The notes under the pieces were generated by a model. It ran no database searches and was not told the origin of the DNA. It saw only the letters and a program-made list of their open reading frames with translations. Below, one piece after another: positions 53,723-62,453 of a stretch of DNA of 64,000 nucleotides. The stretch spans positions 744,001-808,000 of the forward strand of contig NZ_CANMBY010000001.1 of the NCBI RefSeq assembly GCF_947496195.1, read 5' to 3'. The DNA is from an uncultured Polaribacter sp. GTDB lineage: Bacteria > Bacteroidota > Bacteroidia > Flavobacteriales > Flavobacteriaceae. Each line of letters opens with the position of its first letter. The first letter of the stretch is position 1. Made by a program: the position numbers and the translations under genes.

Positions 53723-54835
53723 ATGACATTATTAATTATTTACGCTACTATTTCTATTTTCTTTTCTTTTCTATGTTCAATTTTAGAAGCTGTATTATTA
53801 AGTATAACACCAACTTTTATTAACATAAAAAAGAGCGAAGGGCATGAATATGCAACAGAATTAGAAATCTTAAAAAAGGATGTAGATAAACCATTAATTG
53901 CTATTTTAACTATAAACACTATTGCTCATACTGTAGGTGCAATTTTGGTTGGTGTACAAGCTAAAGTTGCTTATGCAGAAATGTATGGTTCTACAACTAG
54001 GTCTTTGTTTGGCATTCAATTTACAGAAGACATTATGGTTGGTGTAGTTTCTACATTAATGACCATTTTAATTTTAGTGGCCTCAGAAATTATACCTAAA
54101 ACTATTGGAGCAACTTATTGGAGAGGTTTAGCAAATTTTACTTCTAAGGCTTTAAAAGTGATGATTTTTCCATTAAAATACACAGGTATTCTTTGGATTT
54201 TACAACTTACAACCAAATTAATAGGAGGTAAAGGTCATGGAAGTATTTTAAGTAGAGAAAGCTTTTTAGTAATGGCAGATATGGCTGAAAAAGAAGGTGT
54301 TTTTCAAAAAAATGAAAGTAAGGTTATTAGAAATTTATTAGGTTTTAAAGAGATCAAAGTAAATGATGTAATGACACCAAGGTCTGTTTTAGAAACTGCT
54401 GATGAGACACAAACCATTGTTTCTTTTTATGAAGCACATAAAGATTTACAATTTTCTAGAATTCCTATTTATGCAGAAAACCCTGATGAAATAACAGGTT
54501 ATTTCTTAAAAGCAAATCTTTTAGAAGCTCTTGTACAAGGTAAAGGTAAAGAACCTTTATCTTCTATAAAAAGAGATATTTTGGTTACAGACAGAGAATT
54601 ATCTATCCCAGATTTATTTGATAAATTGATAAAAGAAAAAGAACATATTGCATTAGTAGTTGATGAATATGGCTCTGTAAGTGGTTTAGTTTCTCAAGAA
54701 GATGTTATAGAAACTTTATTAGGCCTAGAAATTATGGATGAAACAGATAATGTTGCAGACTTGCAGGCTTTAGCCAAAAAATCTTGGAAAAATAGAGTAA
54801 AAAATCTAGGGATTATAAAAAATAATAACGATTAA
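53723..54835 (+). CDS. DUF21/CBS-pair membrane protein (CNNM/HlyC-CorC type)
   Basis: This 370-residue protein has a DUF21 domain with four membrane segments (about 1-165) and a CBS pair (about 200-330) with VMTPRSVLETAD and VDEYGSVSGLVSQEDVIE. Family members are implicated in Mg2+/Co2+ homeostasis. The C-terminal CorC_HlyC domain (about 80 residues) found in many relatives is absent. The old name 'hemolysin' is not meaningful. Its tail overlaps the convergent CPBP gene by 4 bases. Confidence 0.9.
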   Translation: MTLLIIYATISIFFSFLCSILEAVLLSITPTFINIKKSEGHEYATELEILKKDVDKPLIAILTINTIAHTVGAILVGVQAKVAYAEMYGSTTRSLFGIQFTEDIMVGVVSTLMTILILVASEIIPKTIGATYWRGLANFTSKALKVMIFPLKYTGILWILQLTTKLIGGKGHGSILSRESFLVMADMAEKEGVFQKNESKVIRNLLGFKEIKVNDVMTPRSVLETADETQTIVSFYEAHKDLQFSRIPIYAENPDEITGYFLKANLLEALVQGKGKEPLSSIKRDILVTDRELSIPDLFDKLIKEKEHIALVVDEYGSVSGLVSQEDVIETLLGLEIMDETDNVADLQALAKKSWKNRVKNLGIIKNNND

Positions 54836-55668
54836 TAGCTAGTACTTATTAGTTCATTAACTTCTTTTTGACTTAATTTAATTAAATAATACATTCCATA
54901 AATAAAACAAGGTAATGTTAAAACAACTAAGTAAATAAAGTCATTAACATCAGTATAATTAGTCCCGTTTTTAGTTAAAAGTGATTTTTCAGTCACAAAA
55001 ATTTCTAAAACAGAAGGGACATTAATAAGAAAGTGAATTAATATACTAGGCCATATCTTTTTGGTTAATAATAATAATGTCCCCATTAAAAAACCAATAA
55101 AAAAAGAGTATAAAACCTGAGCCATTTCTCCATAATAACCTTGATTGTAAATTATTAAGTGTGATAATCCAAAAATAATAGAGCTAGCTAAGACACAAAG
55201 AATAAGTGATTTTTTATTTTTTGCTATCTTTTTAATTAATACTGATTGCAAAAAACTTCTGAACATTAATTCTTCTAAAAATGCAATAGAAAACACCCAA
55301 AAGATTAAAACTATCCAATTTAATACAGAGATTTTTGAAAATAAGACATAACTAGGATATAATAATTCTCCAATTACAATTATATAAAGAGGAAAAATAA
55401 ATAATACCCAATGCTTAACTTTACTTTTGTTGAAACCTCCTAATTTCTTTACATTAAAAAAAGATATTAATTTGATTGTAATTACTCCAAAAATCAGATT
55501 AAATACGGTGTATAGCGAATATTTAATACTAGCTTTAATAAAGCCATTATCTGTAAATAAATAAACACCCTTTTTTTTTAATTTAATAAATAAAAAATAT
55601 AGTAATATATAACTTAAAGTATAGAGAAGAGGATAGTTTTTAATATTAGACTTAACTTTTAATAACAA
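54832..55668 (-). CDS. CPBP-family intramembrane glutamic protease
   Basis: This 278-residue protein has about eight membrane segments and the CPBP/Rce1-like motifs FLEELMFRSFLQ (EExxxR), GLSHLII and ILIHFLIN. The family includes prenyl-protein proteases and bacteriocin-immunity proteins. The start is a TTG at 55668; no ATG is near. The substrate is unknown. It lies 27 bases after hflX in the same direction. Confidence 0.82.
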   Translation of the reverse strand: MLLKVKSNIKNYPLLYTLSYILLYFLFIKLKKKGVYLFTDNGFIKASIKYSLYTVFNLIFGVITIKLISFFNVKKLGGFNKSKVKHWVLFIFPLYIIVIGELLYPSYVLFSKISVLNWIVLIFWVFSIAFLEELMFRSFLQSVLIKKIAKNKKSLILCVLASSIIFGLSHLIIYNQGYYGEMAQVLYSFFIGFLMGTLLLLTKKIWPSILIHFLINVPSVLEIFVTEKSLLTKNGTNYTDVNDFIYLVVLTLPCFIYGMYYLIKLSQKEVNELISTSY

Positions 55669-55695
55669 GAGATTATTTTTTCATTAAATAGTATT

Positions 55696-56904
55696 TTACT
55701 CCTCTTTATATTCGTAATACAAAAAGTCGTTATAAGGAAAACGTTGAATATGAATTTTCTTTACTTCTTCATAAACCAACTCTTTAAAATCGTCTAAATT
55801 TTCTTTATTTAAAGCAGAGATAAAAATAGATTCAACATCATTTTTATTCATCCAAGTTTTTTTCCAATCTTGTAAAGTATAATGCTCTTTAGTTTTTTCT
55901 GTTACTAAATCATCTTCATCAATGGTTTCATGCTCATAAGCATCAATCTTATTAAAAACCATTACTGTAGGTTTATCATCGCTTTTTATATCTGTTAAAA
56001 TAGCATTTACAGAGGCTATATGATCTTCAAAATTTGGATGAGAAATATCTACAACATGTAATAATAAATCTGCTTCACGTACTTCATCTAAAGTAGATTT
56101 AAATGATTCTACTAATTGTGTTGGCAATTTTCTAATAAATCCAACAGTATCTGTCATTAAAAAAGGAATGTTCTTAATCACAACTTTTCTAACAGTTGTA
56201 TCTAAAGTTGCAAAAAGTTTATTTTCTGCAAAAACCTCACTTTTACTAATAACGTTCATTAAAGTTGATTTACCAACATTAGTATACCCAACTAAAGCAA
56301 CTCTAACCATTTTACCTCTATTCTTTCTTTGAACAGCCATTTGCTTATCTATGGTCTGTAAACGCTTTTTTAGTAAAGTAATTTTATCACGAATAATACG
56401 TCTATCTGTTTCAATTTCTGTTTCTCCAGGTCCACGCATTCCAATTCCCCCTTTTTGTTTATCTAAGTGAGTCCAAAGCCTTGTTAAACGAGGTAATAAA
56501 TATTCGTGTTGTGCTAATTCTACTTGAGTTTTTGCAGAACTTGTTTGTGCTCTTTGAGCAAAAATATCTAAGATTAAATTGGTTCTATCTAAAATTTTAC
56601 AATCTAAGATTTTCTCTATGTTTCTTAATTGAGCAGGAGATAATTCATCATCAAAAATAGCAGTACCAATGTCATGAGTTTTAATATAATCTCTAACATC
56701 TTCTAGCTTACCTGTTCCCAAAAATGTTTTTGGGTTAGGTCTGTCTAGTTTTTGAACAAAGCGTTTTACAGGCACACCACCTGCAGTATGCGTTAAAAAC
56801 TCTAACTCATCTAAATATTCTTCAGATTTAGTTTCGTCTTGTAATTGGGTAATGACGCCAATTAAAACAGCTTTTTCAGAAATGGCTTCTTTTGCATCTA
56901 TCAT
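55696..56904 (-). CDS. hflX: GTPase HflX
   Basis: This 402-residue ribosome-associated GTPase splits stalled ribosomes in other bacteria. It has the N-terminal HflX domain, a long coiled-coil linker (DRRIIRDKITLLKKRLQTID), then G1 GYTNVGKST, G3 DTVGF and G4 NKID. The GFIRKLP motif after G3 is typical. The start is an ATG at 56904, seven bases after a TAnnTTTG element; a second, upstream promoter plus terminator forms a possible attenuator. Confidence 0.96.
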   Translation of the reverse strand: MIDAKEAISEKAVLIGVITQLQDETKSEEYLDELEFLTHTAGGVPVKRFVQKLDRPNPKTFLGTGKLEDVRDYIKTHDIGTAIFDDELSPAQLRNIEKILDCKILDRTNLILDIFAQRAQTSSAKTQVELAQHEYLLPRLTRLWTHLDKQKGGIGMRGPGETEIETDRRIIRDKITLLKKRLQTIDKQMAVQRKNRGKMVRVALVGYTNVGKSTLMNVISKSEVFAENKLFATLDTTVRKVVIKNIPFLMTDTVGFIRKLPTQLVESFKSTLDEVREADLLLHVVDISHPNFEDHIASVNAILTDIKSDDKPTVMVFNKIDAYEHETIDEDDLVTEKTKEHYTLQDWKKTWMNKNDVESIFISALNKENLDDFKELVYEEVKKIHIQRFPYNDFLYYEYKEE

Positions 56905-56910
56905 AGACTA

Positions 56911-56918
56911 CAAAAGTA
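56911..56918 (-). promoter_or_regulatory. Proximal -7 promoter element of hflX
   Basis: TACTTTTG on the minus strand matches TAnnTTTG and ends six bases before the ATG, so this transcript would be nearly leaderless. No TTTG is found at the -33 spacing. Confidence 0.5.
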
Positions 56919-56943
56919 CGAACAAAACTTTTGAAATAGTCAT

Positions 56944-56969
56944 AAAAAAATCCTCAACAATGTTGAGGA
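56944..56969 (-). terminator. Intrinsic terminator in the hflX leader
   Basis: On the minus strand, TCCTCAAC, ATT loop, GTTGAGGA (56969-56951) is followed by a run of seven T. It lies between the distal promoter at 57037-57065 and hflX, on the same strand, with no recognised gene upstream to terminate. This suggests attenuation. Confidence 0.7.
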
Positions 56970-56977
56970 CTCTTTAA

Positions 56978-57034
56978 TTAATTCAAATTTACACTATTTA
57001 TTGTTGACTTCTTCTTTTTAAGAATTTTTAGCAC
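56978..57034 (-). other. Possible leader peptide of hflX
   Basis: A GTG (57034-57032) opens an 18-codon frame encoding MLKILKKKKSTINSVNLN and ending TAA just before the terminator. GTG lies two bases after the distal -7 element, so translation would have to be leaderless, which weakens the case. An alternative is an ATG at about 57054 encoding MVIFLQC, if transcription starts further upstream. The bases TCAACAAT at codons 10-12 are complementary to the terminator's 3' arm. Confidence 0.3.
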
Positions 57035-57036
57035 TG

Positions 57037-57065
57037 CAAAAATATGACCATAATTGTAGTTTAAA
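57037..57065 (-). promoter_or_regulatory. Distal promoter of the hflX leader
   Basis: On the minus strand, TTTA (57065-57062), 17 bases, and TATTTTTG (57044-57037). The -7 half is perfect and the -33 half has one mismatch. A weaker alternative, ATTG with TAACTTTA, overlaps the repeats at 57061-57104. Confidence 0.45.
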
Positions 57066-57104
57066 GTTATTTGAAAGTTAAATAAAGGCAATCTTAAAGT
57101 TATT
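57061..57104. repeat. Phased short repeats in the hflX / 57137 intergenic region
   Basis: TTAAAGTTATT occurs at 57061-57071 and 57094-57104, and a related GAAAGTTA at 57073-57080. The AAAGTTA cores are offset by 11 and 22 bases, which places them on the same face of the helix. They lie between divergent genes and may be operator sites. Confidence 0.45.
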
Positions 57105-57136
57105 CTAATTTTATATTTTTATAGAAATTACCATTT

Positions 57137-58114
57137 ATGTTAAAAAACATACTATATCCTCATAGAAAAAAAAGCATCTCTACGATTGCGTTTTATAATG
57201 TTGAAAATTTATTTCATCCAGATGATGATGTAAAAACTAAGGATGATGATTTTACACCAGAAGGAAAAAGAAATTGGACTTTAAAAAGGTATAAACGTAA
57301 AATAAAAAAGTTAGGTTCTGTAATCTCTAAATTAGGGGTGAATAGATCTAAAACTCCTCCAATAATTGTTGGTTTAGTAGAGGTAGAAAGTGCAAGAGTG
57401 GTAGACGATTTAACAAACTCTTCTTTACTAAGAAAATATAGTTACGATTTTGTACACCATAATTCACCTGATGAAAGAGGTATAGATGTGGCACTCTTAT
57501 ATAATAGAGTTGCTTTTGATTATATAGGCTCAACAACGTATCCTGTTTTTTTAGAAAATGAAGAAGGAGAAAGAGATTATACAAGAGATATTTTAAAAGT
57601 AAGTGGATATTTACATGGCGAATTAACTCATATTTTAGTAAATCATTGGCCATCTAGAAGAGCAGGAGCAGAAGAAACCGAACATAAGAGAATTACTGCA
57701 GCAAAAACTGTAAGAAGAGTTATTGATGAAATTTATGATGATGAAATGGATCCAAAAATTATTATCATGGGCGATTTTAATGATGATCCAAATAGTAAAA
57801 GTATAAATGAATTTTTAGTTGGTGATGATTTGTATAATCCTATGGAAAGTTTGTTTGATAGAGAAAAGTATGGTTCGTTAACCTATAATGGAAAATGGAA
57901 TTTATTTGACCAAATTATATTTTCTAAAAATTTTTTAGAGAAAAAAGAAGACAACTACTCATTTTACTATGCATCAGTTTTTAATAAAAGATGGATGAAA
58001 ATTCATAGAGGTAAATTTAAAGGGAATCCTTTTAGAACATATGTAGGAAGATGGTACCAAGGAGGGTTTTCAGATCATTTTCCTGTGTATGCTTTTCTGA
58101 AAAAAGAGAGTTAA
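57137..58114 (+). CDS. Endonuclease/exonuclease/phosphatase-family protein
   Basis: This 325-residue protein has the metal-dependent EEP fold: N-terminal IAFYNVENLFHP (17-28), VGLVEVES with the metal-binding glutamate, VNHWPSRR, IIMGDFNDDPNS and the C-terminal FSDHFPVYA. It has no signal peptide. The substrate (nucleic acid or phospho-compound) cannot be told. It is divergent from the hflX leader and convergent with a small membrane protein, overlapping it by 4 bases. Confidence 0.9.
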   Translation: MLKNILYPHRKKSISTIAFYNVENLFHPDDDVKTKDDDFTPEGKRNWTLKRYKRKIKKLGSVISKLGVNRSKTPPIIVGLVEVESARVVDDLTNSSLLRKYSYDFVHHNSPDERGIDVALLYNRVAFDYIGSTTYPVFLENEEGERDYTRDILKVSGYLHGELTHILVNHWPSRRAGAEETEHKRITAAKTVRRVIDEIYDDEMDPKIIIMGDFNDDPNSKSINEFLVGDDLYNPMESLFDREKYGSLTYNGKWNLFDQIIFSKNFLEKKEDNYSFYYASVFNKRWMKIHRGKFKGNPFRTYVGRWYQGGFSDHFPVYAFLKKES

Positions 58115-58350
58115 TCTTTCCCAACATTTTTAAAAGCTTCTTTTAGCTTTTCATCATTTATAATATACTTTTTGTATTTACCATCTTTATATCTATAATA
58201 AATAAATAAAGGCATAAAAATAAATGAAAGATACAAGACACCTAATCCCATTACTACTTGCGCTTTTTCGTGTTCTGTATTTATTAAATATGCACCAGTT
58301 ATCATCCAGACAATAAAGATGACAAACATAATTTTTAATGCTAACTTCAT
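58111..58350 (-). CDS. Small membrane protein
   Basis: This 79-residue protein has two membrane helices (about 5-23 and 34-52) and a basic C-terminal tail (YRYKDGKYKKY). No family is recognised. Its promoter would have to share the 47-base gap with the divergent phosphodiesterase gene. Confidence 0.6.
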   Translation of the reverse strand: MKLALKIMFVIFIVWMITGAYLINTEHEKAQVVMGLGVLYLSFIFMPLFIYYRYKDGKYKKYIINDEKLKEAFKNVGKD

Positions 58351-58397
58351 ATTACAAAACTACAAAAGTTCTATCTTTAAAACTTAATTTTCTTTTT

Positions 58398-59369
58398 ATG
58401 AAATACATTTCAGTATTTTTGATTTGTTGGGCAATTAGTAATTGTCAACATACAGAAAAATCAACTAAAATGAAGAAAAAAACTGTAATTGCACATAGAG
58501 GAGCTTCTGGTTATTTACCTGAACACACGTTAGAAGCTAAAGCTATGGCTCATACTATGAATGTTGATTTTATAGAACAAGATTTGGTGTTGAGTAAAGA
58601 TAATGTACCTATTGTTATACATGATATTTATTTAGATGATGTAACTAATGTTGCAATAGTATACCCAGAAAAGAGTAGGGCAGATGGTCGTTTTTATGTG
58701 ATAGATTTTACATTTGAAGAATTAAAAAAACTTAAAGTTACTGAGCGTTTTAACCCAAAAACAGGAGAGCAAGTTTATAAAAACAGATATCCAATATGGA
58801 AAGGCAATTTTCAATTTCATTCTCTCCAAGAAGAAATTGAATTAATACAAGGTTTAAACAAAAGCACCCATAAAAATATTGGAATTTATCCTGAGATTAA
58901 AAACCCTGCATTTCATCAAAAAGAAGGAAAGCAAATTTCTGAAATTGTATTAAAAATACTAGCAGATTATGGTTACAAAACCCAAAAAGACAATTGCATT
59001 TTACAATGTTTTGATGCTAAAGAATTAGAACGAATTCGTACAGCATTAAAATCTGAATTGTTTTTAGTGCAATTAATGGAGTATCCAGAAGAAACGAATC
59101 AATTAGCCCATTTTGCTACTTATGCAAATGGTATTGGGCCTTGGTACAAACAAATTTTAGACAAAAAAACAGATGGTAATTTTACGTTTACTTCTTTAGT
59201 GAATAATGCTCATAAATTGGATTTAGTTGTCCATCCTTACACGTTTAGAGCAGATGCTTTAGATGAATTTTCTTCTTTTGATGAAATGCTTCAAACTATT
59301 TTAATAGACGCAAAAGCAGATGGAGGTTTTACAGATTTCCCAGATAAAATGGTTGACTTTTTAAAATAA
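58398..59369 (+). CDS. glpQ: Glycerophosphodiester phosphodiesterase (GlpQ-like lipoprotein)
   Basis: This 323-residue protein hydrolyses glycerophosphodiesters to glycerol-3-phosphate and alcohol. The ATG at 58398 gives a lipoprotein signal (WAISNC); a start at 58338 would lie in the divergent gene. GDPD motifs are IAHRGASGYLPEHT (near 30-43), EQDLVLSKDNVPIVIHD and PEIKNPAFH. The long periplasmic GlpQ type is indicated by HDIYLDDVTNVA. Confidence 0.92.
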   Translation: MKYISVFLICWAISNCQHTEKSTKMKKKTVIAHRGASGYLPEHTLEAKAMAHTMNVDFIEQDLVLSKDNVPIVIHDIYLDDVTNVAIVYPEKSRADGRFYVIDFTFEELKKLKVTERFNPKTGEQVYKNRYPIWKGNFQFHSLQEEIELIQGLNKSTHKNIGIYPEIKNPAFHQKEGKQISEIVLKILADYGYKTQKDNCILQCFDAKELERIRTALKSELFLVQLMEYPEETNQLAHFATYANGIGPWYKQILDKKTDGNFTFTSLVNNAHKLDLVVHPYTFRADALDEFSSFDEMLQTILIDAKADGGFTDFPDKMVDFLK

Positions 59370-59373
59370 AAAA

Positions 59374-59904
59374 ATGAAAAAAATTGCTTACGAAATAGAA
59401 CAGAATAACAATGAGCTTTATTTAACTAAAGAAAATTCTAAAGAACTTATTTTTAGTTCTTTTTGGTATATGGAGTTTGGAAAAACTTGTGCAGAAATTA
59501 AAGATGCTAAAGAAAATAAACTTTATACAGTTACAAAGAAGTTTCAGTTTTGGAAATGGAGAATGGTATATTTAATTTCTCAGAATTTTAAAGATATGAC
59601 TCTGTTAATTTCTCAAAATACAAGAAATACAATTTTTAAAATTGAATTACTTTCTGGTAATTATGAGATAAAAGTTCATTACAAAAAGAAAAAATCTATT
59701 TATAAAAATACTATTAAAATTGCTGAATTTGACGAATCTACAGCAGAGAATAATTTAATAAAAGTACTAGTTTCTGAGAAAGAAGAATTAGAGAGAGTAT
59801 TTTTATTGTATGCTTGTTTGTTAATAGGTGTAAATGATTTTACCTCAAAAACAGTTTTAAGAAGCCAAAAACAATTAGAGAAAAATGAAGAACCGTGGTT
59901 CTAA
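59374..59904 (+). CDS. Hypothetical protein
   Basis: This 176-residue protein has no signal peptide and no recognised family. Alternating strands (FWYMEFGKTCAEIKDAKENK, WRMVYLISQNFKDMTLLI) faintly recall tubby/LURP-type beta proteins. The C-terminal part contains a helix with a small hydrophobic patch (FLLYACLLIGVNDF). It follows glpQ by 4 bases and is probably co-transcribed with it. Confidence 0.6.
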   Translation: MKKIAYEIEQNNNELYLTKENSKELIFSSFWYMEFGKTCAEIKDAKENKLYTVTKKFQFWKWRMVYLISQNFKDMTLLISQNTRNTIFKIELLSGNYEIKVHYKKKKSIYKNTIKIAEFDESTAENNLIKVLVSEKEELERVFLLYACLLIGVNDFTSKTVLRSQKQLEKNEEPWF

Positions 59905-59909
59905 TTTTT

Positions 59910-61688
59910 TTAAGAAGTAACTTCTATTAATTTTTTTCTATAAGCAGTTAGCAGCTTAGATTTTGATATAAAACCAACATATTTACCATCTTTAACTACA
60001 GGTAAATTCCAAGCATCACTATCTTTAAATTTTTGCATTACTTTTTGCACAGAATCTTCATAAAAAATAATTTCTGGTGCAGATTTCATAAGGGTTTCTA
60101 CAGCTACAGAATTGTACATATCAGCATCAAACATAATAGATCTTATATCATCTAATAAAACGATTCCTAAAAATCGTTCTGATTCTTTATGTATTACAGG
60201 AAATATATTTCTAGTAGATTTTGCTACAGCAAATTTTAGCATTTCTCCCAATAACATCTCTGGATAAACAGGTTTAAAATTGGTTTCAATAAGCGTGTTA
60301 ATACGCATCATCATTAACACATTTTTGTCTTTGTTGTGTGTTATTAGCTCTCCTTTTTTGGCAAGTTCAACAGTATAAATTGAGTTAGAAATAAAGTATT
60401 TTGTAAATGCAAAACTAATAGCAGCTACTAACATTAAAGGTACAAATAACTCATAACCTCCAGTAATTTCAGCAATTAAGAATATGGCTGTTAATGGAGC
60501 ATGCAGCACTCCAGCCATTAATCCTGTCATACCAATTAAAGTAAAATTACTTTCTGAAACACTGCCCCCTAAGGTGTTAATGATTTTAGCAAATAAATTT
60601 CCTAAAGCAGAACCCATAAAAAGTGTAGGAATAAAAATACCTCCAACTCCACCAGCTGCGAATGTGGTTGTCATTGCTATGGCTTTAAAAACAGCAATTA
60701 AGAAAAGAAACCCAATAACAACCCAAATATTAGTTAAGTCTACTTTATAAGGTATATCTGCTAAAGCAGCAGTTGAATTTCCATTTAAAAGATTATTGAT
60801 AAAACCATAACCTTCACCATATAAAGGCGGAATTAAATACAATAGTAAACCTATTGCAAAACCTCCAATAATTAATCTATGCATAGGTTTTTTAAAAAAT
60901 TTAAAAAACTTGGTAATTTTAAAGTAAATTTTTGAAAAATACACAGAAGCTACTCCTGTACCAAATCCTAAAATAATGTAATAAAAAATGTCTTTGGTTT
61001 GGAAAGCATCAATCAATTTAAAACCAAATAAAGCATCTTTTTCAAAGAAAAAATAAGAAGTAATTACAGCAGAAACAGAAGCTAATAATAAAGGAACTAA
61101 AGAGGCAAAAGCTAGGTCTAAACTAAAAATTTCTACTGCAAAAATAATGGCTGCTACTGGTGCTTTAAACATAGAAGACATAGCTCCTGCAGTGGCACAA
61201 CCAATAAGCAACATTCTTGTTTTAGCGTTCATATGAAATAATTGTGACACATAAGAACCTAAAGCTGCACCTGTACTAACTGCAGGTCCTTGTAAACCTG
61301 CTGAACCACCAAAACCAACAGTTATTGGAGCTGTAATTAGAGAAGCATACATTTTGTATTTCTCTATAATTCCATTTCTTTTAGAAACTGCATGTAGTGT
61401 AGTAGAAATACCATGACCAATTTCTTTTTTTATGATTTTCTTTTTGATGTAATACACCAAGATTAAACCAATGATAGGAAAGATAAAATATAAAGAATAA
61501 TGAATATCTTTAATAAACCTGCCTTCTAAAACTTCTTCGAAAAAGAAAGTTAAGTTCTTTAAAATGGCAGTTCCTAAGCCTGCCAATAAACCAACTAAAA
61601 CACTTAATACATAAATAAACTGGCGTTCAGAAATATATTTATATCTCCAAATTAAAATTTGCTTTAAATATTTATTTTTTGTGGGCAT
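59910..61688 (-). CDS. ClC-family chloride channel/transporter with CBS pair
   Basis: This 592-residue ClC protein has about 16-18 membrane helices (residues 20-435), followed by a CBS pair (about 460-590). Motifs are GHGIS (91-95), GGSAGLQGPAVSTG (127-140), VEIF (185-188) and GGVGGIFIPTLFMG. The external gating glutamate of the GREGP motif is Q133, and the internal proton glutamate (E203 of the E. coli protein) is I187. The adjacent E186 remains. This suggests a passive channel rather than a Cl-/H+ antiporter. It is one base from the DUF6503-like gene. Confidence 0.92.
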   Translation of the reverse strand: MPTKNKYLKQILIWRYKYISERQFIYVLSVLVGLLAGLGTAILKNLTFFFEEVLEGRFIKDIHYSLYFIFPIIGLILVYYIKKKIIKKEIGHGISTTLHAVSKRNGIIEKYKMYASLITAPITVGFGGSAGLQGPAVSTGAALGSYVSQLFHMNAKTRMLLIGCATAGAMSSMFKAPVAAIIFAVEIFSLDLAFASLVPLLLASVSAVITSYFFFEKDALFGFKLIDAFQTKDIFYYIILGFGTGVASVYFSKIYFKITKFFKFFKKPMHRLIIGGFAIGLLLYLIPPLYGEGYGFINNLLNGNSTAALADIPYKVDLTNIWVVIGFLFLIAVFKAIAMTTTFAAGGVGGIFIPTLFMGSALGNLFAKIINTLGGSVSESNFTLIGMTGLMAGVLHAPLTAIFLIAEITGGYELFVPLMLVAAISFAFTKYFISNSIYTVELAKKGELITHNKDKNVLMMMRINTLIETNFKPVYPEMLLGEMLKFAVAKSTRNIFPVIHKESERFLGIVLLDDIRSIMFDADMYNSVAVETLMKSAPEIIFYEDSVQKVMQKFKDSDAWNLPVVKDGKYVGFISKSKLLTAYRKKLIEVTS

Positions 61689-62408
61689 TTACTTTTTAGT
61701 TGATAAAAAATCAGTACCTAAATAACCATCATCTTTATTGTAATACCAAGCTCTGTTTTTGGGCATTTTTATACCATTAATAATTTCTAAGCCTGACAAT
61801 AAAATGTATTCTCCACTTTCTTTAGTGTCTTTAAAAAACTGATAAACCTCCATAGCATAAGTTGTAGGATCAAAATAAAAATACCAAGTATGTTTTCCTA
61901 TTTCTTTAGGATAGGTAACTTTTAAAACTAAATACTCTTTTTCTTTAAACTTTTTTCTTTCTACTTTTTTGTGGATGATAGTACCTTCGTCTTTTAATTT
62001 CATAGGCAAACCATACAAATAGGTGTAATAGTTTTTATATAAATTCGCTTTTTTACAGTCTTCTTCTATTTTCTTTTTCCATTCTTCTTCAGTCAACTCC
62101 TTCTTAAATTGTAATCCTATTGTTGAAGTAGAACATTTGCTTTTATTTAATTCATAAATAGTCGAAATAGAATCTCTTTTAGCTCTTACTCTAAAATATT
62201 CATTTGGTAAGTTGATAGTGATTTTGCTTTCTCTATCATTTTTATTTGGAGTTTTCATAGTAACATAAAAAGTACCAGAAAATGTTGACCAATTGTTATT
62301 TGGGTCATGAAATTTTATAGCTCTATTTAATAATTCTTCACCAGTAATTTCTTGAGAAAAATTAGTTAGGCTACAAAGTATAAAGAGAAGTATGATTAGT
62401 TTTTTCAT
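61689..62408 (-). CDS. DUF6503-like exported protein
   Basis: This 239-residue protein has a signal peptide (about 1-18, ending TNFSQ) and a beta-rich domain like outer-membrane lipoprotein-sorting proteins: EELLNRAIKFHDPNNNW, a strand-rich middle, and LSGLEIINGIKMPKNRAWY. I place it tentatively in DUF6503. It is upstream of the ClC gene and probably co-transcribed. The function is unknown. Confidence 0.72.
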   Translation of the reverse strand: MKKLIILLFILCSLTNFSQEITGEELLNRAIKFHDPNNNWSTFSGTFYVTMKTPNKNDRESKITINLPNEYFRVRAKRDSISTIYELNKSKCSTSTIGLQFKKELTEEEWKKKIEEDCKKANLYKNYYTYLYGLPMKLKDEGTIIHKKVERKKFKEKEYLVLKVTYPKEIGKHTWYFYFDPTTYAMEVYQFFKDTKESGEYILLSGLEIINGIKMPKNRAWYYNKDDGYLGTDFLSTKK

Positions 62409-62422
62409 AACTTAAATGTAAT

Positions 62423-62451
62423 AAAAAATCCCGCTTTTAGCGGGATTTTTT
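62423..62451 (-). terminator. Terminator of aspS
   Basis: AAAAAATCCCGC (62423-62434) and GCGGGATTTTTT (62440-62451) form a perfect 12-bp stem with a 5-base loop and T runs on both strands, three bases after the aspS stop. Confidence 0.92.
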
Positions 62452-62453
62452 AG

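Noticed and set aside
53723..54835. Haemolysin
   Set aside because: The DUF21/CBS architecture points to a metal-homeostasis membrane protein; the toxin name is a legacy label.
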